A stretch of 40,244 bases of DNA from Burkholderiales bacterium (GCA_014860395.1 JACZJU010000270.1:1-40244), one strand, 5' to 3'; positions 1 through 8,843 are shown, numbered from the stretch's first letter. Notes: a model not told the origin generated them from the sequence alone. Numbers and translations: made by a program.

Positions 1-309
1 CCCCAGCCCTCTCCCCCGAAATCCGTGGAGAGGGGGTAAGACTCCCTCCCCCGCAACACCAGCAGCGGCTCGCACCGCTGCTGCGCCTGATCGCCGTGGC
101 CTGCGGCGATGCAGGCGATGTAAACCTCCTGCCATAGCTCAAATAACACCCCGCGCGAATCCGGCGCCAGAGGCGAGAAATTGTTCGCCTTATGTCTGCC
201 AGCGCACGGTGAGCTGCGGGCGCAAGCGGTATAAAGATTTGGTCGAGAGGGACCTCGTGGCTGGTTGCATCCGGCTAGGCACCGTCTTCGAAAATAACGG
301 AGAAACATC
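1..309. other. non-coding leader with two small inverted repeats
   Basis: I recognise no gene here. Two short hairpins are visible: an 8-bp stem (7-14 with 27-34, pyrimidine-rich arm CCCTCTCC) and a perfect 8-bp stem (61-68 with 75-82, AGCAGCGG/CCGCTGCT). The first resembles the C-rich/G-rich intergenic palindromes common in proteobacteria. The right-hand part must hold the promoter and leader of the adhesin gene starting at 310. A GGAGA ribosome-binding site lies at about 299-303. I looked for a c-di-GMP riboswitch here and did not see one. Confidence 0.5.
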
Positions 310-3300
310 ATGAACCGCATTTACCGATCGATCTGGAACGACAAGACCGGCACATTTGTCGCCGTTTCGGAAAACGCCAAAAGCAACGGCAGGAAATCCT
401 CGCCTGGCGCAAGCACAGTGGCAAGGGGTGCGCGCTTCGCCCTTAAAGGGCTGGCGCTTTCCCTGATGCTCGCCTTCGGTTCGAATATCTACGCCCTGCC
501 TACGGGCGGCGCGGTGTCGGCGGGCAGCGCGAGCATCGCCAGCGGCGCCGGCAAGACGACCATCAACCAGGCCAGCCAGAATGTGGCGATCAACTGGCAG
601 GGCTTCGGCATCGGACAGGGCGAAGCCGTCCAGTTCGTGCAGCCCAACAGCAGTTCCGTAGCGCTCAACCGGGTGCTCGGTTCCGATGCTTCGAACATCC
701 TCGGCAGTCTGTCCGCGAACGGCAAAGTGTTCCTGATGAATCCGAACGGCATCCTGTTCGGTCAGGGGGCGCAAGTGAACGTGGGCGCTCTGGTGGCGTC
801 CACCCTGAACATAAGCGACAGCGACTTCATGGCGGGCAAGTACAATTTTGCCGGCGGGAGCAACGCCGCCATACTCAACCAGGGATCGATCAAGGCCGAC
901 GGCGGCTATGTGGCCCTCTTGGGCGCAAACGTCAGTAACGACGGCGTGATCACCGCCAAACTCGGCACGGTGACGCTCGCCGCGGGCAATGCAATGACGC
1001 TCGACGTGGCCGGCGACGGACTGCTCAATGTCACGGTGAACCAGGGCGCGGTGAACGCGCTGGTGCAGAACGGCGGCCTGATCCAGGCCGACGGCGGACA
1101 AGTGCTGCTGACCGCGCGGTCGGCAGGGAACCTGCTGCAAAGCGCGGTGAACAACGGCGGCGTGATCCAGGCGCAGACCATCCAGAATCACAACGGCACG
1201 ATCAGGCTGATGGGCGATATGCACAGCGGCACGGTGAACGTGGCCGGCAGGCTGGATGCTTCCGCCCCGAATGGCGGCGACGGCGGCTTCATCGAAACAT
1301 CGGCGGCGCACGTCAACGTCGCCGACAGCACCATCGTTACCGCTCAATCCGCGCAAGGCAAGTCGGGCACTTGGCTGCTCGACCCCAATGACATCATCAT
1401 TCAGGCGGCAGGTGCCGAAACCAACGTCACGGCCAGCCCGAACTTCACCAGCACCAACGACAACGCCATCGTTACGACCGCAAGCATTCAGACCGCGCTT
1501 AACGCGGGCACCAGCGTAGTCGTCACGACAGCCGCGGGCGGCACCAATGCACAAGCGGGCGATATCACTGTCAACGACACGCTTACTTGGACGGCGGTGA
1601 CGGGGCCGACTCTGACTTTGAACGCGACGCGGGACGTGATCGTGAACGCGGCGATTACCGCCACCACGGGAAGCTTTGCGGCGACCGCCGGACGCAACGT
1701 AAGCGTGAACGCGGCGACGAAGACGACCACTGGAAGCCTTACATTTACGGCCGTAGGCGATGTAAACCTGGCTGCCCCGACGACGATTATCACTGGAAAC
1801 CTTACGGCGGTTGCCGGAGGCAATGTAAACGTGTCTGCGGCCTCGACGGTTACCACGGGAGACATGATATTTCGCGGCGATAACGATGGTACTGGCCCTG
1901 GGGCCGCCGCAGGCACCGTGGCCATCACTTGTGGCATCAATTGCCTGACCATCACTACCGGCACACTCAGCATCCGCTTCAATCCGGTTAGCTACGCCAC
2001 TACGGGAGCCGAAATTACGGCTTACGGCACGCATTTGACCGGGGCAGGAGTGTTGGATGCAAAAGCGTGGGTGTTCGGGCTCGGGGACAACAAACTCTAC
2101 GACGGCACGACGGCCGCAACCGTCAGCGGACTTAAGCCTGATTTGGGAGGTGCCGCTCCTGCCGCCGCGCTTGGTACTGTTAGCAATGCCAATTTCGATA
2201 ACAAAAATGTGGGAACAAACAAGCTGATCACCTATGACAGCACATTTGCCAATGCCACATATGATCTATTTGCTCCTTTCGGAACTACTGCGGGAACCTA
2301 TACCACACGGGCCAACATCACAGTCAGACCGCTGACGGTCACCGCGGTAACCGATAGCCGCGTCTATAACGGCACCACCAGTTCGGTGGGCGTACCCACA
2401 TCCGCCGGCCTGCAGCCGGGCGACACCCTGAACGGCCCGCTCACCCAGGCCTATGCGAGCAAGAACGTCCTGGGCACGCTCGGCAGCACGCTGGTCGCCA
2501 CCGGCCCCTACACCGTGACCGACGGCAACGGCGGCAACAACTACACCGTCACCGTCAACACTGCACTTGGTACCATCACCCCGCTGGCTCTGGTCGGCAG
2601 CATCACTGCCGCCAACAAGGTATACGACGGGGACAACTCGGCAACGATCCTGACGCGGACGCTGGCCACGCCCGTTCCCGGAGACACGGTGAGCTACATC
2701 GGCGGCACGGCACTGTTCACCGACAAGAACGTCGCCAACGCCAAGACGGTGACAGGCACCGGCCTGAGCCTTACCGGCGCAGACGCGGGCAACTACACCG
2801 TCAACACGACCGCGACCACCCTGGCCAACATCACCCCGGCGCCGCTGACGATTCAAGCGAACAACAACACCAAGGTATACGGCACGACGTTCACGCCGGC
2901 GAGTACCGCCTTTACTGTCCCGGTGCCCCCGATCGCCGGTGAAACCGTCGCCAGCGTTACCGAGACCAGCCCCGCCGGCACGCCGGCGACCGCCGCTGTG
3001 CCGGGGCCGTATGCAATCACGCCGAGCAACGCGGCCGCGAACGGCGCTTTCCTGCCAAGCAACTACACCATCACCTACGTCGACGGTGCGCTGACCGTGA
3101 CCCCGGCGCCGCTGACGGTGACCGCGGCCAACGCCACCAAGGTCTTCGGCGAGACGCCCACCCTGTCGGCCTTTACCACGGCTGGCCTGGTGAACGGCGA
3201 AACCGTCGCCAGCGTCACCGAGACCAGCCCCGGCACGGTGGCGACCGCGGCGGTGCCGGGTCCGTATGCGATCACGCCGAGCGCCGCCACCGGCGGCACG

Positions 3301-3726
3301 TTCACGCCGACCAACTACACCATCACCTATGTCGACGGCGCGCTGGCAGTAACCCCGGCGCCACTGCCGCCGGTCGTAGTGCCGCCGGTCGTCGTGGTGC
3401 CGCCGGTAGCACCGCCGATTGCCGTGGTGCCGCCGGTTGACATCGTGCCCCCGGTTGTCATCGTGCCCCCGGTTGCGCTGGCCGCCGAGGCGCCCGAAGT
3501 GCCTCAGATAGAACTGGCACCCGCACTGCCGGTCCAGAACAGATTGAATCTCACTGTGATAGGGGCCGCTTTGCCGCCCCTTCAGTTGGCCGTGACGCCG
3601 GCTGTATTCCCGAACAACTTGCCGCCGACTGCGGCAGGGCCGGCTGAACCTGAACCGGCCATCGTTCCGGAAGAGCCGCCGGCCTACGTGCCGCCCGTGC
3701 TTCCGCCCAAACCGGACCGCGGTTAA
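310..3726 (+). CDS. secreted TPS-domain filamentous-haemagglutinin-like protein with YDG/MBG repeats
   Basis: A TpsA-type exoprotein of 1138 residues, predicted to cross the outer membrane through a TpsB pore and act as an adhesin or matrix component. The N-terminus (MNRIYRSIWNDKTGTFVAV) is an extended signal peptide region, followed by a hydrophobic core ending near residue 60. The TPS domain follows (about 60-300), with the hallmark NPNGILFG at about 143-150. Residues 583-843 hold three YDG-type units (KLYDGTT, RVYNGTT, KVYDGDN). Two MBG units follow at 844-932 and 933-1016, sharing the TETSP, PGPYAITPS and NYTITYVDGAL blocks. The C-terminal 120 residues are Pro/Val-rich. The start is supported by GGAGA seven bases upstream. 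No TpsB partner lies in this window. The next gene begins within about 75 bases. Family assignment is secure; the ligand is unknown. Confidence 0.93.
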   Translation: MNRIYRSIWNDKTGTFVAVSENAKSNGRKSSPGASTVARGARFALKGLALSLMLAFGSNIYALPTGGAVSAGSASIASGAGKTTINQASQNVAINWQGFGIGQGEAVQFVQPNSSSVALNRVLGSDASNILGSLSANGKVFLMNPNGILFGQGAQVNVGALVASTLNISDSDFMAGKYNFAGGSNAAILNQGSIKADGGYVALLGANVSNDGVITAKLGTVTLAAGNAMTLDVAGDGLLNVTVNQGAVNALVQNGGLIQADGGQVLLTARSAGNLLQSAVNNGGVIQAQTIQNHNGTIRLMGDMHSGTVNVAGRLDASAPNGGDGGFIETSAAHVNVADSTIVTAQSAQGKSGTWLLDPNDIIIQAAGAETNVTASPNFTSTNDNAIVTTASIQTALNAGTSVVVTTAAGGTNAQAGDITVNDTLTWTAVTGPTLTLNATRDVIVNAAITATTGSFAATAGRNVSVNAATKTTTGSLTFTAVGDVNLAAPTTIITGNLTAVAGGNVNVSAASTVTTGDMIFRGDNDGTGPGAAAGTVAITCGINCLTITTGTLSIRFNPVSYATTGAEITAYGTHLTGAGVLDAKAWVFGLGDNKLYDGTTAATVSGLKPDLGGAAPAAALGTVSNANFDNKNVGTNKLITYDSTFANATYDLFAPFGTTAGTYTTRANITVRPLTVTAVTDSRVYNGTTSSVGVPTSAGLQPGDTLNGPLTQAYASKNVLGTLGSTLVATGPYTVTDGNGGNNYTVTVNTALGTITPLALVGSITAANKVYDGDNSATILTRTLATPVPGDTVSYIGGTALFTDKNVANAKTVTGTGLSLTGADAGNYTVNTTATTLANITPAPLTIQANNNTKVYGTTFTPASTAFTVPVPPIAGETVASVTETSPAGTPATAAVPGPYAITPSNAAANGAFLPSNYTITYVDGALTVTPAPLTVTAANATKVFGETPTLSAFTTAGLVNGETVASVTETSPGTVATAAVPGPYAITPSAATGGTFTPTNYTITYVDGALAVTPAPLPPVVVPPVVVVPPVAPPIAVVPPVDIVPPVVIVPPVALAAEAPEVPQIELAPALPVQNRLNLTVIGAALPPLQLAVTPAVFPNNLPPTAAGPAEPEPAIVPEEPPAYVPPVLPPKPDRG
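2839..3357 (+). repeat. tandem MBG-domain coding repeat, two units
   Basis: Two consecutive units of about 267 and 252 bases inside the adhesin gene encode residues 844-932 and 933-1016. Both begin with codons for APLT and end in a block coding for NYTITYVDGAL. Long stretches are nearly identical in DNA, for example the part coding GETVASVTETSP. This suggests a recent duplication and a possible site for copy-number change. Confidence 0.85.
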
Positions 3727-3801
3727 GCGCCGCCGGCCCTGGCCCGCTGATCGATGAAGACCATGCGCACCGGGGCCGCTCAGCGCTACGCCGGAGGGAG
3801 C

Positions 3802-4641
3802 ATGCGCGCGCTCGTTGCGACCATAGGCAAAGGACTCTGCTTGGGCCTGTCGGCCGCGAGCTTTTTTCCCGGTCATGCGGCGGCGGTGGAAGACGCCGTG
3901 CAACTGTCCAAGCTGGCGCGCCCGTCCTCCGCAGCTGCAGGCTCGACGCAGTCAGTAGCGGCAGCCCCATTCACGATCGCGACGCAAGCGTTGGCGGCGA
4001 ATTCTCCCAAACGGGCGAACTTCGAACGCGAGCGCGCGTCGCGCGCATCCCGGCACGTGGCGGACTGGGTCGTCGATTCGGGCGACAATCACGGCATGCC
4101 GTTCGCGATCGTCGACAAGACGGACGCGAAAGTATTTGTATTCGATGCGCTCGGGCGGCTGCGCGGGGCCGCGCCCGCGCTGCTCGGCCTGGCGCGCGGC
4201 GATGACGCCGTCCCCGGCATCGGCGACCGAGCGTTGTCGAGCATCTCCCCCGGCGAGCGCACTACCCCGGCGGGCCGCTTCGTGGCCGCTCTGGGCATGA
4301 ATGCACACGGCCAGGACATCCTGTGGGTCGACTATAACAGCGCGGTCTCCATGCATCGGGTGATTACGACCAAACCCAAGGAGCGCCGCCTGCAGCGGCT
4401 GGCCACTGCTACGCCGCTGGACAACCGAATTTCCTATGGCTGCATCAATGTGCCGGCGAAGTTCTACGAGAACGTGGTGCGCCCTGCCTTTACCGGGACC
4501 AACGGCATCGTCTATGTGCTGCCCGAAACCAGATCGACCCGCGAAGTCTTTGCGTCCTACGACGTCGATGAACACGCGCGGCTCAAGAGCGCGAGCCAGG
4601 CAGTGTCCGCGCAGGTCACCGCCGCAGCCGTCGGGCGTTGA
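3802..4641 (+). CDS. L,D-transpeptidase (YkuD)-like periplasmic protein
   Basis: Probable peptidoglycan cross-linking or lipoprotein-attaching enzyme of the L,D-transpeptidase type, acting in the periplasm through a Cys nucleophile. The C-terminal half carries the motif spaced as in YkuD domains: MHRVITT then, about 30 residues later, ISYGCINVP with the presumed catalytic Cys. A signal peptide (MRALVATIGKGLCLGLSAA to HAAA) fits the start at 3802, which has GGAGG at about 3793-3797. An in-frame ATG at 3754 would add 16 residues before the signal peptide and lacks a ribosome-binding site. The family usually has His-Gly or His-Ser after the catalytic His; here it is His-Arg, so activity is not certain. 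It follows the adhesin gene closely and may be co-transcribed. Confidence 0.82.
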   Translation: MRALVATIGKGLCLGLSAASFFPGHAAAVEDAVQLSKLARPSSAAAGSTQSVAAAPFTIATQALAANSPKRANFERERASRASRHVADWVVDSGDNHGMPFAIVDKTDAKVFVFDALGRLRGAAPALLGLARGDDAVPGIGDRALSSISPGERTTPAGRFVAALGMNAHGQDILWVDYNSAVSMHRVITTKPKERRLQRLATATPLDNRISYGCINVPAKFYENVVRPAFTGTNGIVYVLPETRSTREVFASYDVDEHARLKSASQAVSAQVTAAAVGR

Positions 4642-4751
4642 GTCGGGCGACCGGTGCAAGCCGGAGCGCTGCAGCAGCCTCCCCGCTGAACCTTGGGTTG
4701 GCGACATCGAGAAGATTCAACGCGTGGGGATTCGGCGTAATATTGAGCATC

Positions 4752-5159
4752 ATGACTAAGCCAATGAAACTCCCCGAAGGCAAGGAACCGGTACTGCGGG
4801 TCATGCCCATGCCCGCCGACGCCAACCATCACGGCGACATTTTCGGCGGCTGGATCATGGCGCAGGTCGACCTCGCTGGCGGCGTGCTCGCCGGGCGGCA
4901 CGCACGCGGCCGCGTCGCCACGGTGGCGGTGAATTCCTTCCAGTTCAAACAGCCGGTGCAGATCGGCGACCTGCTTTCCTTCTACGCCGAGATCGTGCGC
5001 GTGGGCAACACGTCCATCACTATCAATGTGGAGGTGTACGCGCAGCGCAATCCCGAAGAAATCGAGATCGTCAAGGTGACCGAGGCGACACTCACCTACG
5101 TAGCGACGGATAAGGATCGCCGGCCGCGCACCGTGCCGCCGCTGCCGGCGAAGAAGTAG
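4752..5159 (+). CDS. yciA: YciA-type acyl-CoA thioesterase (hotdog fold)
   Basis: Hydrolyses acyl-CoA esters in the cytoplasm. The 135-residue protein has the YciA/cytosolic acyl-CoA hydrolase signature near its N-terminus, HGDIFGGWIMAQVDLAG, which contains the conserved active-site Asp, followed by VNSFQFKQPVQIGDLL, the central helix and strand segment of this hotdog family. The length matches the short, single-domain YciA type. The open frame extends upstream to 4638, but that part has no family similarity; ATG at 4752 gives the usual N-terminus (MTKPMKLPEGKEPVLRV). It lies about 90 bases before an SDR gene on the same strand; a shared role in acyl-CoA turnover is only inference. Confidence 0.9.
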   Translation: MTKPMKLPEGKEPVLRVMPMPADANHHGDIFGGWIMAQVDLAGGVLAGRHARGRVATVAVNSFQFKQPVQIGDLLSFYAEIVRVGNTSITINVEVYAQRNPEEIEIVKVTEATLTYVATDKDRRPRTVPPLPAKK

Positions 5160-5247
5160 CTTCTCGCGCACCTGCGCGACACGCCTGGGAATGGCGTGCA
5201 GCCTGTCGTATGATCCTGCTTTCCTTCCACGCCGGAGCATTTGCCTC

Positions 5248-6126
5248 ATGAAAGACTTCCACAGCAAGGTAGCGGTCATCACCGGCGGCGCGAGCGGCCT
5301 CGGGCGCGCCATGGCCGAGCGTTTCGCGCGCGAGGGCATGCGCATCGTGCTCGCCGACGTCGAGCCCAATGCGCTCGCCAAAGCCGAAGCCGAAATGAAG
5401 ACCGCCGGTGCCGAGGTCATCGGCGTGCGCACCGACGTCTCCAAGGCAGCCGATATGGAAGCGCTGGCGCAAAAGACCCTCGCGGCCTTCGGCGCGGTGC
5501 ACCTGGTCGTCAACAACGCCGGCGTCGCGCCGCTGGGCAACGCCTGGGAGAACAGCCTCGCCGACTGGGAATGGACCCTGGGGGTCAACCTGTGGGGTGT
5601 GATCCACGGCGTGCGCGTGTTCACGCCGATCATGCTCGCCCAGGGCGGCGAGGCGCACATCGTCAATACGGCTTCGGTCTCCGGACTGATTTCGCCGCCG
5701 GGATCGGCGATGTACAACGTGACGAAACACGCCGTTGTCACGCTCACCGAGACCCTGTACCACGATCTGGCCGCGAAGCACGCCAGCATCGGCTGCTCGG
5801 TGCTATGCCCGGCCTACGTGCCCACAGGAATCGCCGACTCCGAACGCAATCGCCCGGCGCCGCTGCAAAACGCGGCGCGGGAAAAGACCGCCGAGCAGCA
5901 GGCGCAAGAGGCGATGCTGCGCAAGGCGGTGACCTCGGGCAAGCTCTCCGCAAACGACGTGGCGCAAAAGGTGTACGAGGCGGTGCGCGACGGCCGCTTT
6001 TACATCCTCACCCATCCGAAGATCAAGCCCTCGATCCAGTGGCGCATGGAAGACATCCTGCAGGAGCGCAATCCCACCAGCCCGATGGGGACAGGTCCGC
6101 TCCCCGCCGCCGCGCCGCCTTCCTGA
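5248..6126 (+). CDS. SDR family NAD(P)-dependent oxidoreductase
   Basis: A classical short-chain dehydrogenase/reductase of 292 residues. Visible motifs are the dinucleotide-binding TGGASGLG near residue 12, NNAG near residue 90, a catalytic Ser in NTASVSG, and YNVTKHA supplying the Tyr and Lys of the active site. Adenine-side acidic residue (ADVEPN) after the second strand suggests NAD preference. The C-terminus is longer than the 250-residue core. It ends in a Pro/Ala-rich tail. ATG at 5248 was chosen because it places the glycine motif at the usual distance; an upstream in-frame ATG at 5191 has no support. The substrate cannot be told from sequence. It is convergent with the histidine kinase gene. 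Confidence 0.9.
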   Translation: MKDFHSKVAVITGGASGLGRAMAERFAREGMRIVLADVEPNALAKAEAEMKTAGAEVIGVRTDVSKAADMEALAQKTLAAFGAVHLVVNNAGVAPLGNAWENSLADWEWTLGVNLWGVIHGVRVFTPIMLAQGGEAHIVNTASVSGLISPPGSAMYNVTKHAVVTLTETLYHDLAAKHASIGCSVLCPAYVPTGIADSERNRPAPLQNAAREKTAEQQAQEAMLRKAVTSGKLSANDVAQKVYEAVRDGRFYILTHPKIKPSIQWRMEDILQERNPTSPMGTGPLPAAAPPS

Positions 6127-6154
6127 CCCGCGCTTGAGCCGGTGACGTCAGGGC

Positions 6155-7585
6155 TCAGTCCGGCTTGCGCCGCCGCGCCGCGGTGCGCGGCAGAACCAAC
6201 TCGGCGATCAAGCCTTTCCCCCCCGGTGCATTGCGCAGGCGGATTTCGCCGCCATGCCAGCGCGCGATATTGCGCGCGATCGCAAGCCCGAGTCCGGTTC
6301 CGCCGCTGTCGCGGTTGCGCGATTGCTCCAGGCGGAAAAACGGCTCGAACACGCGCTCCAGATCCTCCTCGGGGATGCCCGGCCCTTCGTCGCGCACGGC
6401 GATGCGCAGCGAGACATCGTCGTCCTCGATGCTTATGCTCGCGCGCTCGCCGTAGCGCAGCGCGTTTTCGACCAGATTGTCGAGACAGCGGCGCAGCGCC
6501 TGCGGATGCGCGCTGAAGGTTGCGCGCGGGCGGCCTTCCACAGTGACGTCGCGGCCGGTATCGGTCCAGTCTTCGCACAAGCTCCCGACCAGCGCTCCGA
6601 CGTCAAGCGGCTGGCGCCGCGGCTCGTTGCCCAGGCTCTTGAAGAATTCGAGCGTAGAGCCGGCGATCGCCTCCATCTCGGCCAGGTCGCGCAAGAACTT
6701 CGCGCGGCTCCCGGCATCCTGGATCATTTCCGCCCTGAGGCGCAGCCGCGTAATCGGCGTCTGCAAATCGTGCGAGATGGCGCCGAGCATGCGCGCGCGC
6801 TCCAGCACGTAGCTGCGCAAATCCAGGCGCATGCGGTTGAAGGCGCGGATCACGCTGCGCACCTCGCTCGGCCCGTCCTCCTGCAGCGGCGCGCCCTCGG
6901 CAGGATCGGCGCCGATCTGCTCGGCGGCGCGCGCCAGCCGCGCGAGCGATCGCGTCGTCGCGCGCACGGCCGCAGCGCCGAGCACGATGAAGATCGCGAG
7001 CGTCAGCAGCAGCCTGGGCAGCAACGACTCGATGCGGCTGAGCGGCTCCTGCGGCATGCGCGCGTAGAACACCGCTATGGTGCCGTCCTCCAGCCCGATC
7101 TGCGAAACGATAGAGTACGTGCCGGGAAGGACGAAGTAGAAATGGCGGGCTATCCACTGCTCGAGCGGACTGGTGTCGACCGCCTCGTAGTTGCCCGGGC
7201 GGCTTTCCCGGCCCAGGCTGGTAATCTTGACCGCGGTGCTCCATTCGGAGCGCAGGTAATGCTTGATCAAGGCCGAAAGCGCCCGCTCATAGCGGTCGTG
7301 CTCGGCAAAACCCTTCTCCACGTCCACCGGCACGCCGCCCAGGACGACGATGAAACTCGGCCCGTTCATCTCCTCGATGACCGCCTCACGCTCCCGGGAA
7401 GGAAGGCGATTCAGAATCCGCGCGGACTGGGCGATGCGCAGCGCAGTCTGTTGCGCGCCGAGCCGGTACACGCCGCTGCCGCGGTCGAAGAAATTGACCG
7501 TCTGGCTGACAATCTCGGTGAGCATCAGCCCGGTGACCAGTACCAACAGCGTGCGGCCGAACAGCGAGCGCGGCAGCAGGGTCAT
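6155..7585 (-). CDS. sensor histidine kinase, EnvZ-like
   Basis: Inner-membrane sensor kinase of 476 residues. Order of parts: transmembrane segment about 11-29, periplasmic sensor region about 30-187, second transmembrane segment about 188-208, HAMP linker (about 209-262), HisKA with the phospho-acceptor His272 in SHDLQTPITRLRLR, then HATPase with the N box NLVENALRYG (370-379), G1 box DEGPGIP (399-405) and G2 box GGTGLGLA (428-435). The HAMP-HisKA layout and DLQTPITRLR motif are of the EnvZ/RstB group. Its start codon overlaps the stop codon of the response regulator gene (ATGA), so the two are translationally coupled. The signal is unknown. Confidence 0.94.
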   Translation of the reverse strand: MTLLPRSLFGRTLLVLVTGLMLTEIVSQTVNFFDRGSGVYRLGAQQTALRIAQSARILNRLPSREREAVIEEMNGPSFIVVLGGVPVDVEKGFAEHDRYERALSALIKHYLRSEWSTAVKITSLGRESRPGNYEAVDTSPLEQWIARHFYFVLPGTYSIVSQIGLEDGTIAVFYARMPQEPLSRIESLLPRLLLTLAIFIVLGAAAVRATTRSLARLARAAEQIGADPAEGAPLQEDGPSEVRSVIRAFNRMRLDLRSYVLERARMLGAISHDLQTPITRLRLRAEMIQDAGSRAKFLRDLAEMEAIAGSTLEFFKSLGNEPRRQPLDVGALVGSLCEDWTDTGRDVTVEGRPRATFSAHPQALRRCLDNLVENALRYGERASISIEDDDVSLRIAVRDEGPGIPEEDLERVFEPFFRLEQSRNRDSGGTGLGLAIARNIARWHGGEIRLRNAPGGKGLIAELVLPRTAARRRKPD

Positions 7586-8301
7586 GCGTCGAGCCGCTCC
7601 ACCGCCGTCGCGAGCACGTAGCCGCCGTTGCGCACAGTCTTGATGATGCGCGGTTCGCGCCCGTTGTCGCCCAGCAGCTGCCGCAGGCGGCTCACCTGCA
7701 CGTCGATGCTGCGATCGAACGGCGTGGCCTCGCGTCCGAGCGCCAGGTCCACCAGCCGGTCGCGATCGAGCACGCGGTCAGGGTGATTGAGGAACGCCGT
7801 AAGCAGCCGGTACTGGGCGCCGCTCAACGGAACGACCACGCCTTCAGCGTCGATCAAGTGCCGCGCGACGCAATCCAGCGTCCAGCCGGCGAAGCGCAGG
7901 CGCCTGGCGTCGCCCTGCACTGCCGGCAGCGCGCGCGTGCGCCGCAGCACGCTCTTGATGCGGGCGAGCAGTTCACGCGGGTTGAACGGCTTTCCCAGGT
8001 AGTCGTCGGCGCCCATCTCGATGCCGATGATGCGGTCGATCTCGTCGCGCCGCGCCGTGAGCATGATCACCGGCAGGCTCGATCGCGCGCGCAGGTCGCG
8101 GCACAGCGACAGCCCGTCTTCGCCGGGCAACATCAGGTCGAGAACGACCAGGTCGGGGCTGTCGGCCTTGATCGCGTTGCGCATCTGCACGCCGTCGCGC
8201 GCGGTGCTCACGCGGTAACCGTGCGAGCTCAGGTACTCGGCGACGAGGCTGCGAATCTCGGCGTCGTCGTCAACGACCAGTATGTGTCCTTGGCTTTCCA
8301 T
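7582..8301 (-). CDS. response regulator, OmpR/PhoB family
   Basis: DNA-binding partner of the histidine kinase encoded immediately downstream. The 239-residue protein has a receiver domain with acidic pocket D11/D12, phospho-acceptor D55 (VVLDLMLPG), T82 and K104 (GKPF), and a C-terminal winged-helix domain ending in RIIKTVRNGGYVLA. ATG at 8301 (MESQGHILVV) gives the standard N-terminus; the open frame extends to 8433 without similarity. It is the promoter-proximal gene of the pair. The intergenic region upstream contains repeats that could be its own binding sites, listed separately. Confidence 0.95.
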   Translation of the reverse strand: MESQGHILVVDDDAEIRSLVAEYLSSHGYRVSTARDGVQMRNAIKADSPDLVVLDLMLPGEDGLSLCRDLRARSSLPVIMLTARRDEIDRIIGIEMGADDYLGKPFNPRELLARIKSVLRRTRALPAVQGDARRLRFAGWTLDCVARHLIDAEGVVVPLSGAQYRLLTAFLNHPDRVLDRDRLVDLALGREATPFDRSIDVQVSRLRQLLGDNGREPRIIKTVRNGGYVLATAVERLDA

Positions 8302-8347
8302 CGCGCCGCCATTTAACACCCCGGACACTGCTCGGGGCAAGCCGATA

Positions 8348-8408
8348 TGTTGCGTAATGTAACAATCCGCCGCGGGCGCAACAGTGCGCAATGTTTCCGC
8401 ATTGTTCC
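8348..8408. promoter_or_regulatory. candidate response-regulator operator upstream of the two-component genes
   Basis: An imperfect palindrome, TGTTGCGTAATGTAACA at 8348-8364, is followed at 8388-8408 by two tandem, similar 10-11-base units (GCAATGTTTCC, GCATTGTTCC). OmpR-type regulators typically bind direct repeats with a 10-11-base period. The site lies between divergent transcripts, 47 bases upstream of the regulator start. Autoregulation, or control of the lipoprotein gene at 8527, is inference. Confidence 0.35.
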
Positions 8409-8526
8409 GATACCAAGTCGCGCCAGTGTGCAATCACCCATTTACATGGCTCGTTTCTAATGTCGCACGACACCGGGCCCGCGCCGCGGGTCGAATTGCG
8501 TTCAACCAACCGATAGGAGCATTGCC

Positions 8527-8787
8527 ATGAATTTCAAACTCAACCTGATGGTCGCTGCGATTGCAGTCATGGGCCTGGCTGCCTGCAGCCCCGATGTCAC
8601 CCCGAAAGCCCCGGCCGCGGCCGCGGAAGCGCCGGCTCCCGTAGCAGCAGCCCCGGCCCCCGCCGCGGAAATAGCCAAGGCTGACCAGCCGGCCGCCGCC
8701 CCGGTCGCCGAAATGAAGAACGAAGAAGCTGCCGCCGCCCCGGCCGCCGAAATGAAGAAAGAAGAAGGCGAGAAGAAGGCAAACTAG
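8527..8787 (+). CDS. small Ala/Pro-rich lipoprotein
   Basis: An 86-residue predicted lipoprotein of unknown function. The N-terminus (MNFKLNLMVAAIAVMGLAAC) is a lipoprotein signal with the lipobox LAAC, so the mature protein starts at Cys20. The rest is low complexity: Ala/Pro-rich, then two similar units, PVAEMKNEEAAAA and PAAEMKKEEGEKK, ending in a charged Lys/Glu tail. It looks like a flexible envelope linker. ATAGGAGC just upstream of the start is a good ribosome-binding site. It is divergent from the two-component genes and followed by a strong hairpin, so it is probably a single-gene transcript. Confidence 0.8.
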   Translation: MNFKLNLMVAAIAVMGLAACSPDVTPKAPAAAAEAPAPVAAAPAPAAEIAKADQPAAAPVAEMKNEEAAAAPAAEMKKEEGEKKAN

Positions 8788-8843
8788 TCGGACCAGTCAG
8801 TCGTAATTCCGCCCGATTGCATCGGGTACTGACTACGCGCCGT

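Noticed and set aside
1..309. GEMM c-di-GMP riboswitch ahead of the adhesin gene
   Set aside because: I looked because such switches often precede adhesins, but the GCAAA and GCCT/CCGGCC core elements are not present.
190..2034. 614-codon open frame on the minus strand opposite the adhesin gene
   Set aside because: It is Arg/His/Gly-rich with no motifs and lies antisense to a gene with clear ESPR, TPS and repeat domains. Long antisense frames are expected in G+C-rich DNA.
2266..3903. 545-codon minus-strand open frame across the adhesin repeats
   Set aside because: Its repetitive RRR/GRG composition simply mirrors the MBG coding repeats on the other strand.
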